Assembly: GCA_910588325.1 (NCBI GenBank)
Contig: CAJUPP010000029.1
Span: 1 to 40,132, forward strand
Length of the DNA: 40,132 nucleotides
Direction of reading: 5' to 3'
DNA from: an uncultured Hungatella sp.
GTDB taxonomy: Bacteria > Bacillota > Clostridia > Lachnospirales > Lachnospiraceae
Notes under the pieces: generated by a model
Databases searched by the model: none
What the model saw: the letters and a program-made list of their open reading frames with translations, nothing else
Told to the model about the DNA's origin: nothing
Program-made: the position numbers and the translations under genes
Part shown: piece after piece, positions 33,223 to 40,132 of the stretch
How the letters are laid out: each line of letters starts with the position of its first letter
Numbering within the stretch: position 1 is the first letter of the stretch

Positions 33223-34143
33223 CTATTCGATCCCCAGGCTTCTGGCATACTCCGAATATTCTTCCATCCATTCCTCAAACTGCCCCGACTCTATAATCTC
33301 ATCAATGATCTCATTGATGGCCGCCTCCAGCTCCGGCTCATCCTTAGGCATGCCGATTCTGGTCCCCTCCGTACTCTTATCCACCTCAAACATAAAATCA
33401 TTGGCAATCACTACTCCCGGGTTGGCCTCCGCATATAATCTGGCTGTTCCCATATAGGTAGCAGCCGCATCCGCCTTCCCCTCCTGAACCATCAAAAATC
33501 CATCCGTAGTTGCCGACACCCTTTTAATCTCTTTGCACTTGGGAATCTGAGAAGTCACATAAGCCTCCTGCAGGGAACCGCTCTGACACACAATCACCGC
33601 ATCCTCAAAAGATGCCGCGTCCGGGTAGTTGTTGATATCCTCTTCTCGCACCAAAAAACCATAACCTTCATTCTCCGCAAAATAATATCCTTTGGATAAT
33701 GTCATTGCTTCCGCTCTCTCAGGTGTATAAGCCAGGGCAGAAATCGCCAGATCATATTTTCCCTCCGTAATGCTGCTGAGCACCGCCGCAAACTCTAACG
33801 GAACAATACGCAGCTCCACTCCCAGCTTATCTGCAATATATCTTGCCAGCTCAATATCCGCACCTACGTACTGCTCGTCCCCTGTCTTTGTAGAATCTAT
33901 AAACTCATTAGGTGCGAAATAAGGCTCTGTAACCACCTCGATATAACCCTTCTGTTTAATCTGTTCCAGACGATTGGACGCTTCTGCTGACGACTGCCTG
34001 GCACCGCAGGCACACAGCATTATCCCTGTGGTAACAGCCAGCCCTCCTGCTGCCAGACACTTTCCCATCTTTCTGCCAATCCCCCGTGCCTTTCTCGGAC
34101 CGTTTACCATCCTATCTGCAAACTCTCTCATTCTATTCTTCAT
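33223..34143 (-). CDS. Amino-acid ABC transporter substrate-binding lipoprotein
   Basis: This is a 306-residue family 3 solute-binding protein. It has an unusually long basic N-terminus (about 30 residues, rich in Arg and Lys) before the hydrophobic core, and a lipobox CAC-G giving the lipid anchor near residue 46. The binding domain opens KQKGYIEVVTEPYFAPNEF, and GADIELARYIADKLGVELRI is the typical ligand-domain segment. GGGAGG precedes the ATG. Starting at a later Met (residue 12 or 26) would give a normal signal length but lacks a ribosome site. The ligand is unknown. The attached amidohydrolase suggests an N-acyl or aryl-conjugated amino acid (inference). Confidence 0.9.
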   Translation of the reverse strand: MKNRMREFADRMVNGPRKARGIGRKMGKCLAAGGLAVTTGIMLCACGARQSSAEASNRLEQIKQKGYIEVVTEPYFAPNEFIDSTKTGDEQYVGADIELARYIADKLGVELRIVPLEFAAVLSSITEGKYDLAISALAYTPERAEAMTLSKGYYFAENEGYGFLVREEDINNYPDAASFEDAVIVCQSGSLQEAYVTSQIPKCKEIKRVSATTDGFLMVQEGKADAAATYMGTARLYAEANPGVVIANDFMFEVDKSTEGTRIGMPKDEPELEAAINEIIDEIIESGQFEEWMEEYSEYARSLGIE

Positions 34144-34215
34144 CCCGTCATCCTCCCTTTTCAGCCTGCACTCTTATAATCTTTTTCTCATCTCTCTTTG
34201 TATCATACTGTCTGC

Positions 34216-34275
34216 ATCTGCCATTCGCGTCATTATGCTACCATGGTAGCATACTAAAGTAATAGCATGGCAGAT
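34216..34275 (-). promoter_or_regulatory. Nested inverted repeats in the leader of the amino-acid importer operon
   Basis: A perfect 20-base palindrome, TATGCTACCATGGTAGCATA (34234-34253), is enclosed by perfect nine-base arms, ATCTGCCAT at one end and ATGGCAGAT at the other (34216-34224 and 34267-34275). It begins about where transcription from 34279-34307 should start. It can act as a two-site repressor operator or fold as a long hairpin at the 5' end of the message. No T run follows, so it is not a simple terminator. Confidence 0.7.
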
Positions 34276-34278
34276 TCT

Positions 34279-34307
34279 ATTATTCACTGAAACTTCCTTT
34301 TTGTCAA
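34279..34307 (-). promoter_or_regulatory. Promoter of the amino-acid importer-abgB operon
   Basis: On the minus strand a consensus TTGACA, a 17-base spacer and AATAAT (five of six) are present. The leader is about 130 bases and starts with the nested inverted repeats. Confidence 0.72.
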
Positions 34308-34341
34308 CTACTTTTCACAACTTTCTTGTAACTTTCTCACC

Positions 34342-34908
34342 TTACACCTTCTCCAGCAGCTTCTTCATCGCCCTGTGGTACTTGGACAAAACCGTAGGAA
34401 GAGGCATATCCAGAAGCTCTGCGATTTCCCTGTGCTTCATACCGCCGGCATCATGGAGCAGTATAATACTCCGTTCCTCCTCCTTCAGAGATTTCAATGC
34501 CTCCAAAAGCACCTGCTTCTCCGGCGCTAATTCGATAGCATCACACAATTCCCCCGGTTCCCACCCGCCCTCCTGTTCTCTCAATTCGTCCAGACTGACC
34601 CCATTCTGGCTGTTCTGCCTCCGCAGCTTCATATAACACAAATTTTTGGTAATAGTAAAAATCCAGGCCATGGGTTTCCCATCAGAATGGTATCGTTCTG
34701 CCTGATTCCACACAGTCAGATACGCATCCTGCATAGCCTCCTCCGCATCCTGAGGATTTTTTAATATGGACAGAGCATAACCATAAACACTTTTCGCCGT
34801 CTCCTCATACAGACACCGAAACGCCTCTCTGTCCCCCTCCTTCATCAATAACAAAAGCCGATCATACTCCGACCGGCTTTTCTCTTCTCTGTCATCCTTC
34901 ATTTCCAT
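34342..34908 (-). CDS. ECF-type RNA polymerase sigma factor
   Basis: This is a 188-residue sigma-70 family protein. Region 2 spans about 30-100 (NPQDAEEAMQDAYLTVWNQA and AWIFTITKNLCYMKLRR), and region 4 helix-turn-helix is at about 130-185 (GGMKHREIAELLDMPLPTVLSKYHRAMKKL). It has no C-terminal extension. Most ECF factors are followed by an anti-sigma gene, and none is seen here: the next 198 bases are non-coding. It starts 13 bases after the CDF transporter stop, so it is expressed with that gene. The trigger may be metal stress (inference from the neighbour). Confidence 0.9.
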   Translation of the reverse strand: MEMKDDREEKSRSEYDRLLLLMKEGDREAFRCLYEETAKSVYGYALSILKNPQDAEEAMQDAYLTVWNQAERYHSDGKPMAWIFTITKNLCYMKLRRQNSQNGVSLDELREQEGGWEPGELCDAIELAPEKQVLLEALKSLKEEERSIILLHDAGGMKHREIAELLDMPLPTVLSKYHRAMKKLLEKV

Positions 34909-34921
34909 CCCTCATCAACCG

Positions 34922-36112
34922 TCAGACTGACTCCGGATTCTCCGCACAATAGCTGTTTTCCACCGTAATGACACAGTGAAGTCTGGAATCCCATTTCTGT
35001 ACTTCCTCCGAAATCTTATCCTTTATTGTGCCCCGCATGGATGGATTATACTCCCTTGGAACTACCAAATCAAAAATCAGATTCACTCTGTCCGTACCAT
35101 TTACAATCCGAAAATCATGAAATTCCAGCCTGGAATCCAGCCCCTTCAAAAGCCCTGCCATCTTCTCCCTAAGAGCCGCCGCCTTCTCATTGTGCGTCTC
35201 CACCGGATCCATATGGATAACCAGGAAAATTCCCAGTTCTCGCAGGCAATCTCTCTCGACGGTATCCACAATCTCATGACTCACTTCAATCTTCTGCTCA
35301 GAAGGCACCTCCGCATGAATGGATGCCATACTTTTCGAAGGACCGTAATTGTGCACAATCAAGTCATGGCTCCCTACAATCCCATCGTATTTCTCCACAA
35401 AATCCGTAATCTGCCTGTAAACCTCCGGGTCAATGGCCTGCCCGATCAAAGGCGCCAACGTATCCTTCGCAATATTGATTCCCGCAACCATAACCGCCAC
35501 GGACACAATAAGCCCTACAATCCCGTCAATATTCCACCCCAATACGCCAAACACCACAAGAGAAAAAATGGTTGCAGAGGTGGTTGCCACATCCCCCAGA
35601 GAGTCTGCCGCCGTTGCCATCATCACCGTAGACTGAACCCGCTTCCCCAGCTTCCGGTTAAACAGCCCCAGCCACAGTTTCACCCCGATAGACAAAAACA
35701 GAATCACCACAGAGGCCAGATGAAAGGTCATCTCCTCCGGATTGCGAATCTTTCCCACTGAGGTTTTAAACAGAGAAAATCCCACCTGAATCACCAGAAA
35801 AGCCACAATAAAGGCAGCGATATACTCAATCCTTCCATGTCCAAAAGGATGATCCCCATCCGCCGGCTTTCCTGCCATCTTCACACCTACAAATCCGATA
35901 ATCGATGAAGCCGCATCCGACAGATTGTTAAACGCATCCGCCATAACGGAAATACTGTGAATCACGATTCCGGTTCCCAGCTTTACCCCAAATAAAAGTA
36001 TATTGCATACAATCCCGACGAAACTGGCCAGCACCCCATAAGATGTGCGTATCCTGGGATCCGCTGTATGTTCATAATCTTTCACAAACTTTCTTACCAA
36101 AAACTCTGTCAT
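34922..36112 (-). CDS. Cation diffusion facilitator (CDF) family transporter
   Basis: This is a 396-residue metal/proton antiporter with six helices over about 25-215. The transport-site acidic pairs are ADAFNNLSD in helix 2 and ADSLGDVAT in helix 5, with the family motif DHPFGHGRIEYIAAF between them. A C-terminal cytoplasmic domain (about 220-310) contains HDLIVHNYGPSKSMASIHAE, and an extra tail of about 85 residues goes beyond the usual CDF length, as in the longer Firmicutes subgroup. The exported ion (Zn, Mn, Fe or Co) cannot be told. GGAG precedes the ATG. It follows truA across the MITE-like element. Confidence 0.9.
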   Translation of the reverse strand: MTEFLVRKFVKDYEHTADPRIRTSYGVLASFVGIVCNILLFGVKLGTGIVIHSISVMADAFNNLSDAASSIIGFVGVKMAGKPADGDHPFGHGRIEYIAAFIVAFLVIQVGFSLFKTSVGKIRNPEEMTFHLASVVILFLSIGVKLWLGLFNRKLGKRVQSTVMMATAADSLGDVATTSATIFSLVVFGVLGWNIDGIVGLIVSVAVMVAGINIAKDTLAPLIGQAIDPEVYRQITDFVEKYDGIVGSHDLIVHNYGPSKSMASIHAEVPSEQKIEVSHEIVDTVERDCLRELGIFLVIHMDPVETHNEKAAALREKMAGLLKGLDSRLEFHDFRIVNGTDRVNLIFDLVVPREYNPSMRGTIKDKISEEVQKWDSRLHCVITVENSYCAENPESV

Positions 36113-36147
36113 CTTCTAAACTCCATTTCCTGAACTTTCAAAATCCT

Positions 36148-36260
36148 CTTAGAGCGTGTCTGAAAATTCATTCCCGCCGGATCCACGCCCTATTTTGCGG
36201 TATATTCCCACAAACTGTGACGCACAGCTGACGGAAGGCAATTCTCGAACATGCTCTAAG
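36148..36260. mobile_element. MITE-like 113-bp element with terminal inverted repeats
   Basis: The ends CTTAGAGC and GCTCTAAG are perfectly inverted, and the arms extend to about 20 bases with four mismatches (TTAGAGCGTGTCTGAAAATT against TTAGAGCATGTTCGAGAATT). The interior is non-coding and partly self-complementary. I see no target-site duplication and no transposase nearby. The truA stop codon (TAG) lies inside the right end. A terminator-like or REP-like hairpin is the alternative. Other copies in the genome would settle it. Confidence 0.55.
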
Positions 36261-36999
36261 GATATCGGACCTCGGTCAGAAACAATCCCTTGGCCGGCGC
36301 CGTAAATCCGGCAAGCTGTCTTTCTCTCTTCTCCAAAATCACAGGCAAGCTGTCTGCCTCTCTCTTTCCCTGGCCTACCTCTATGAGAGTTCCGGTTAAA
36401 ATCCGAACCATGTTATAGAGGAATCCATTTCCCCGATACCGTATATCTGTCTTTGTTCCATCTACAACAAAACTGATCTCATAAAGCGTCCTTACCGTAG
36501 ACTTTTTTCCCGTCCTTCCACTGCAGAAGCTTCTAAAATCATGGGTTCCACAGAGAAGCTTTCCGGCCCTTTCCATTGCTTCCACATCCAGCCTCTCTCC
36601 CACGGCATATCGGTACTTTCTCTCAAACACCGAACATTTCTCTGCCATGTCCAGCTGGTAAGTATAAATCTTCTCTACGGCATTCAGGCGGCTGTGAAAC
36701 CGTCTGTCCGCTTCCGATACCTCCAGTACCAGAATATCCTCCGGCAGGTACTGATTTACATACGTCTTTATCTCTTCCTTAGAAAGCTCCGTCTCCAGAT
36801 GGGCGTTTACCACCTGCCCAGCTGCATGAACACCTGCATCCGTGCGCCCGGAACCGTGGACTATTGTTTCCCTGCCGGTCATACATGTAAGCACATGCTC
36901 CAGCTTTCCCTGAATCGTATTGTCCGTATTCCCCTGCTTCTGCCAGCCGTCATAGCGGGTTCCATCATATTGAAGCACCATCCGGATATTTCTGCTCAT
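36256..36999 (-). CDS. truA: tRNA pseudouridine synthase A
   Basis: This is a 247-residue enzyme that makes pseudouridine at positions 38-40 of the tRNA anticodon arm. YDGTRYDGWQKQ is near residue 10, and the catalytic aspartate is in GSGRTDAGVHAAGQV (about 48-62). Later come RFHSRLNAVEKIYTYQLD and the C-terminal GNGFLYNMVRILTGTLIEVG. I chose the ATG at 36999 (GGGTAAGG upstream), which overlaps the vanZ end by 35 bases. The protein ends FLTEVRYP, the usual family end, so the element that supplies its TAG did not shorten it noticeably. Confidence 0.93.
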   Translation of the reverse strand: MSRNIRMVLQYDGTRYDGWQKQGNTDNTIQGKLEHVLTCMTGRETIVHGSGRTDAGVHAAGQVVNAHLETELSKEEIKTYVNQYLPEDILVLEVSEADRRFHSRLNAVEKIYTYQLDMAEKCSVFERKYRYAVGERLDVEAMERAGKLLCGTHDFRSFCSGRTGKKSTVRTLYEISFVVDGTKTDIRYRGNGFLYNMVRILTGTLIEVGQGKREADSLPVILEKRERQLAGFTAPAKGLFLTEVRYP

Positions 37000-37519
37000 C
37001 TGCCTTACCCTTTCCGTATTTCTTTCTCTTCGGCCCCAAAGCTGCCGCGTTGCCGGCCTTCCTTCTTTTCTTCTTTCCAATATATTTCATCAAATACCAG
37101 GCTCCCAGCATCCCCAGGCTTCCCGTCGCCGCTCCCGAAACATCCAGCCATACATCGCCAATCATCCCTGCTCTGCCTTCACTGAACAACTGAATCGTCT
37201 CATCCGTCAAAGGAATCACGGTAATCAGCCACAGCTGCAGCACCAGCCACAATTTTCCCGTCAGCATATAAGACCTCAGACAGTTCCACAAAAGGACTCC
37301 CATCAAAAAATACTCTGCGAAATGTGCCATTTTCCGAATTATATGCTCTGTCACTATGGCACTGTCCAAACCTGCCAGCCGGAACATCGCCAGAACCATA
37401 CTTAGTACTCTTCCGCTTTGTCTAGAAGACTCTATCGCCGGTGTTATGGAATTATTGAAAATAAATCCCACATAAAGAACCATCAATAATGTCCAAATCC
37501 ACTGTTTTTTCTTTTTCAT
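36965..37519 (-). CDS. VanZ-like membrane protein
   Basis: This is a 184-residue protein with about four helices: IWTLLMVLYVGFIFNN at the start, HFAEYFLMGVLLWNCL near 68-85, WLVLQLWLITVIPLTDE near 92-110 and a fourth near 130-147. The H-x-x-E-Y-F-x-x-G and DE-x-x-Q-x-F-x-x-x-R motifs are the VanZ-family signature. VanZ in enterococci raises teicoplanin tolerance, but most family members have no known role. AAAGGA precedes the ATG, and a strong promoter lies upstream. It overlaps truA, so the two are co-transcribed. Confidence 0.88.
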   Translation of the reverse strand: MKKKKQWIWTLLMVLYVGFIFNNSITPAIESSRQSGRVLSMVLAMFRLAGLDSAIVTEHIIRKMAHFAEYFLMGVLLWNCLRSYMLTGKLWLVLQLWLITVIPLTDETIQLFSEGRAGMIGDVWLDVSGAATGSLGMLGAWYLMKYIGKKKRRKAGNAAALGPKRKKYGKGKADEQKYPDGASI

Positions 37520-37559
37520 AAATCCTTTGTTTCTTTCCCTTCCTGTAGATTTTCAGAAT

Positions 37560-37588
37560 ATTATAGTATAAAATCCCTATGACAGCAA
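37560..37588 (-). promoter_or_regulatory. Sigma-A promoter for vanZ-truA
   Basis: On the minus strand TTGCTG, a 17-base spacer and TATAAT lie about 40 bases before the vanZ start, just past the end of the LysR gene, which shows no terminator. Confidence 0.7.
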
Positions 37589-37593
37589 GAGCA

Positions 37594-38481
37594 TTATCTG
37601 TTTTTTAAATATCTGTAAAAAGCAGCTGCAGGCACGCTCCTCCCCTGTCTCCTGTCATAGATGATTTCAACCGCTCGGGCCGGCGCCTGGAATCCAAAGT
37701 CCAGCCGCACCAGCTCCTTTCTATCCAACAGCGGCTGCGCCAGGGCCTCCGGCACAAAACCAATCCCTAAATTATTCCGTATCAAAGGTATCATCAAATC
37801 AGAGGTAGCCACTTCCATATCCAGCTCTATATCAGCCTCATGCTCTATAAAGAAATTACGATAGAAATCATAAGTCACGCTTTCCCTTCCCAAACCAATC
37901 CACGAAAAATCTTTCAGCCCTTTAAGCTCCAAAACCTTGCCTTCAAGGCTGCCATACTGTCTTCCCCCCACAAGAATCTCCTGAAATGCCAAAAGTTTTT
38001 CTCTCTGAAACGACTTTGCCGCATCAAAAGGCGTTGTGATAACAGCAAAATCCAATCTGCCGCTTACCAGATATTTTAATATTTCCAGAGTTGTATGATT
38101 GTGAATCTTTATCCGTATTTTGGGATATTTTGCCCGAAACTCTCCCAGTGCATCAAGAAGAAGCAGATGAAGCGCCGTCTCTGTAGCGCCTATTTCCACA
38201 GTCCCCTCCCCATCCCCTTCATGATAACTGATTTCTCTCTCCCCACTTAATAAATGGTCGTATGCAATCTCAACATGAGAAAACAGGCGCTCCCCTTCCT
38301 CCGTAAGGCTTACTCCTCTCGCCTCACGGATAAACAGACGGCACCCCAGTTGATTCTCCAAAAGCTTCATAATTCTGGTGACATTGGGCTGATTGCTTCC
38401 CAAAGCAGCTGCGGCCTTCGTTATATTTCTGTACTTTGCAACATAATAAAATATCTTATAATATTCAAAATTAATATCCAT
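37594..38481 (-). CDS. LysR-family transcriptional regulator
   Basis: This is a 295-residue regulator. The N-terminal winged helix-turn-helix spans about 1-60 (YYVAKYRNITKAAAALGSNQ, then NVTRIMKLLENQLGCRLF), and the LysR substrate-binding domain spans about 85-290. I chose the ATG at 38481. It gives the normal LysR start, and a TATAAT box at 38506-38511 would leave longer readings upstream of the transcript. The ribosome site is weak (AGAGAG). It is divergent from the MATE exporter across 122 bases and probably controls it. The effector is unknown. Confidence 0.85.
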   Translation of the reverse strand: MDINFEYYKIFYYVAKYRNITKAAAALGSNQPNVTRIMKLLENQLGCRLFIREARGVSLTEEGERLFSHVEIAYDHLLSGEREISYHEGDGEGTVEIGATETALHLLLLDALGEFRAKYPKIRIKIHNHTTLEILKYLVSGRLDFAVITTPFDAAKSFQREKLLAFQEILVGGRQYGSLEGKVLELKGLKDFSWIGLGRESVTYDFYRNFFIEHEADIELDMEVATSDLMIPLIRNNLGIGFVPEALAQPLLDRKELVRLDFGFQAPARAVEIIYDRRQGRSVPAAAFYRYLKNR

Positions 38482-38516
38482 ATTTTTTTTATATCTCTCT
38501 AATGTATTATATGTAT

Positions 38517-38547
38517 TTTTCATATTAGTCAACAAGTATTATAATAC
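38517..38547 (+). promoter_or_regulatory. MATE promoter with overlapping 12-base palindrome
   Basis: TTTTCA, a 17-base spacer and TATAAT (38540-38545) lie about 60 bases before the MATE start. The perfect palindrome GTATTATAATAC (38536-38547) covers the -10, and a minus-strand -10 for the LysR gene lies 25 bases away. A LysR-type site (T-N11-A-like) is plausible. Confidence 0.5.
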
Positions 38548-38603
38548 GTTTCCGGAGAGTTGTAAATTGATAACCGTGTGTATAAAAGAAAGGATTTGAT
38601 ACC

Positions 38604-39929
38604 ATGAACAAAGATTTGACTGTAGGAAAACCAGAGACCGTCTTATGGAAATTCTGCCTTCCTCTATTTGGCAGCATCATCTTTCAGCAGCTTTACAACA
38701 TCGCTGACAGCCTGGTAGCCGGCAAGTTTATCAGTGAATATGCCCTGGCCGCCGTAGGCAACAGCTATGAAATCACATTGATATTTATCGCCTTTGCCTT
38801 TGGCTGCAACATGGGCTGCTCCGTCATTGTTTCCCAGCTGTTCGGCGCCAAAGAATACAGGACAATGAAAACCGCAGTAACAACCGCCTGTATCTTCAGC
38901 GCTGTCCTCTGCGGAATTCTCATGCTTATAGGAGTTTTGGGATGCAATCAGCTTTTACATTTGATTCGGACACCGGACGAGGTCTTTTTCGACTCCGCCC
39001 TGTATCTGGACATCTATGTATGGGGACTGCCCTTCGTATTTTTTTACAATATCTCAACCGGAATTTTTTCCGCACTGGGAGATTCCAAAACACCCTTTTA
39101 TTTCCTCGCCCTGTCCTCCACCGCCAACATTGCCGTGGATATCCTGTTTGTAAAGGCCTTCAACATGGGAGTCGCCGGCGTAGCATGGGCAACCTTTCTA
39201 TGTCAGGGCGTCAGCTGTGCTTTGGCTGTCTTCACTGTATGGATGCGGCTGAAAAAAATCACCTTCCAGGGAACAGCTTCTCTGTTTGACTGGCATCTTT
39301 TGAAAAAAATTGCTGCCATCGCCATTCCCAGCATCCTGCAGCAAAGCTTTATCTCCATAGGAAATATTATTATCCAGGGCGTCATCAACGGATTCGGACC
39401 TGCCGTAATGGCCGGCTATTCCGCAGCCGTTAAGCTGAATAATCTGGTTATTACCTCCTTTACCACTTTAGGAAACGGAATCTCCAATTACGCTGCTCAG
39501 AACATGGGAGCCGGGAAGCTTCCCCGCATCAAAGACGGATTCCGGGCCGGTGTCAAGCTTGTGTGGCTCCTGAGCCTTCCCCTTGTCCTCCTTTACTTTT
39601 TTGCCGGTTCAGCTGTCCTCAAACTGTTTATAGAACAGCCTACTCCTACGGCTTTAAGTACAGGTGTTTTTTATTTAAGAATTCTGTCCCCATTCTATTT
39701 TGTAATTTCTTCCAAATTAGTTATTGATGGAATCCTGCGGGGTACAGGTCTTATGAAAAGTTTTATGATTTCCACCTTCATCGACTTAATTCTCCGTGTC
39801 CTGTTAGCAGTCCTGCTGTCCAAAACACCTTTAGGTGCAACCGGTATCTGGTGTGCATGGCCCATAGGATGGACAGTTGCTACGATTTTGTCCATTCACT
39901 TCTACCGCCAGGGTCCATGGAAATCGTAA
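38604..39929 (+). CDS. MATE family multidrug efflux transporter
   Basis: This is a 441-residue membrane protein with twelve helices in two homologous halves. LPLFGSIIFQQLYNIADSLV opens the first half, and AIPSILQQSFISIGNIIIQG opens the second near residue 240. NMGCSVIVSQLFGAKEY and NYAAQNMGAGKLPRIKDG are the matching loop motifs. It exports cationic drugs or metabolites using Na or H gradients, and substrates cannot be predicted. AAAGGA precedes the ATG by nine bases. The divergent LysR gene is its likely regulator. Confidence 0.92.
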   Translation: MNKDLTVGKPETVLWKFCLPLFGSIIFQQLYNIADSLVAGKFISEYALAAVGNSYEITLIFIAFAFGCNMGCSVIVSQLFGAKEYRTMKTAVTTACIFSAVLCGILMLIGVLGCNQLLHLIRTPDEVFFDSALYLDIYVWGLPFVFFYNISTGIFSALGDSKTPFYFLALSSTANIAVDILFVKAFNMGVAGVAWATFLCQGVSCALAVFTVWMRLKKITFQGTASLFDWHLLKKIAAIAIPSILQQSFISIGNIIIQGVINGFGPAVMAGYSAAVKLNNLVITSFTTLGNGISNYAAQNMGAGKLPRIKDGFRAGVKLVWLLSLPLVLLYFFAGSAVLKLFIEQPTPTALSTGVFYLRILSPFYFVISSKLVIDGILRGTGLMKSFMISTFIDLILRVLLAVLLSKTPLGATGIWCAWPIGWTVATILSIHFYRQGPWKS

Positions 39930-39953
39930 AGCATTGCCTGTCCGTATGTCATG

Positions 39954-40004
39954 GGATAGCAGGGAATACATCGGAATCCATACGAAGTATTAAGCCTGCT
40001 ATCC
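39954..40004 (+). terminator. Hairpin after the MATE gene
   Basis: GGATAGCAGG pairs perfectly with CCTGCTATCC around a 31-base loop. Only a broken T tract (ACTTTCTT) follows, so it is a weak terminator at best or another structured element. Confidence 0.4.
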
Positions 40005-40091
40005 TGGGCGGAACTTTCTTAGTCGCACTACTTGCCTAAGTACAACGTACAGAACAAAAAAACGGGAAGCCTTGATTTTTCGAGGGCACTG

Positions 40092-40129
40092 AAAAAGTCT
40101 GATTCTTTGTTAAAAGAATTAGGCTTTTT
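40092..40129. terminator. AT-rich hairpin at the window edge
   Basis: AAAAAGTCTGATTCTTT pairs imperfectly with AAAAGAATTAGGCTTTTT and ends in a T run. It could be a bidirectional terminator. The preceding GGGCACTGAAAAAGTC also resembles the ends of some clostridial insertion sequences, whose body would lie outside the window. 40005-40090 shows no gene. Confidence 0.45.
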
Positions 40130-40132
40130 CTA

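Noticed and set aside
1..40132. CRISPR array or rRNA genes
   Set aside because: No regularly spaced repeats and no conserved rRNA segments were seen on either strand.

Overview
The window looks like chromosomal DNA of a Gram-positive, low-to-mid GC Clostridia member, most likely family Lachnospiraceae. The grounds are the MsmX-type shared sugar ATPase, the YesM/YesN-type two-component pair, the FtsEX-CtpB cluster, a CvfB-type S1 protein, strong AGGAGG ribosome sites and sigma-A promoters with 17-base spacers. I cannot fix the genus. Most genes lie on the minus strand. The exceptions are a flagellin-methylase-like gene, a three-gene ATPase cassette, one disrupted small gene and a MATE exporter.

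Layout. 1-540 holds a decayed scrap of an AAA-ATPase/PD-(D/E)XK (DUF1703-type) gene. 542-2241 is a membrane-anchored surface protein with its own promoter and a duplicated start region that creates a tiny overlapping upstream ORF. 2436-4679 carries fucO (lactaldehyde reductase) and a GNAT acetyltransferase. 4932-6156 is a FliB-like protein. 6218-9317 is a GH1 phospho-glucosidase downstream of a DECH-box helicase. Divergent from the helicase, 9517-12816 is a tight operon of one unknown coiled-coil protein and two BrxC/BrxD-like (DUF2791-type) P-loop ATPases, closed by a terminator. This is the most unusual locus in the window. 12880-17007 is cdaR-ftsE-ftsX-ctp (cell division and wall remodelling). 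17095-18397 is the stand-alone sugar ABC ATPase msmX. 18479-21654 is a YitT membrane protein, a methyltransferase, cvfB and an acyl-ACP thioesterase. 21727-22431 holds a small gene broken by an in-frame TAA and a tRNA-Gln(CTG) with promoter and terminator.

22483-30071 is a sugar-uptake operon: MBL-fold hydrolase, lipoprotein sugar binder, YesM-like sensor kinase, YesN-like regulator and two permeases, but no ATPase. The natural partner is the MsmX-type ATPase at 17166-18278. 30195-34307 is a polar amino-acid ABC importer (binder, permease, ATPase) followed by an AbgB-like M20 amidohydrolase. It looks like an import-and-cleave unit, and a striking nested inverted repeat sits just downstream of its promoter. 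34342-37588 is vanZ-truA-CDF transporter-ECF sigma, with a 113-bp MITE-like element between truA and the CDF gene that supplies the truA stop codon. 37594-39929 is a LysR regulator divergent from a MATE exporter, with a palindrome between them. The last 200 bases carry two hairpins and no gene.

All function calls rest on reading motifs and recalled family resemblance. No database search was run.
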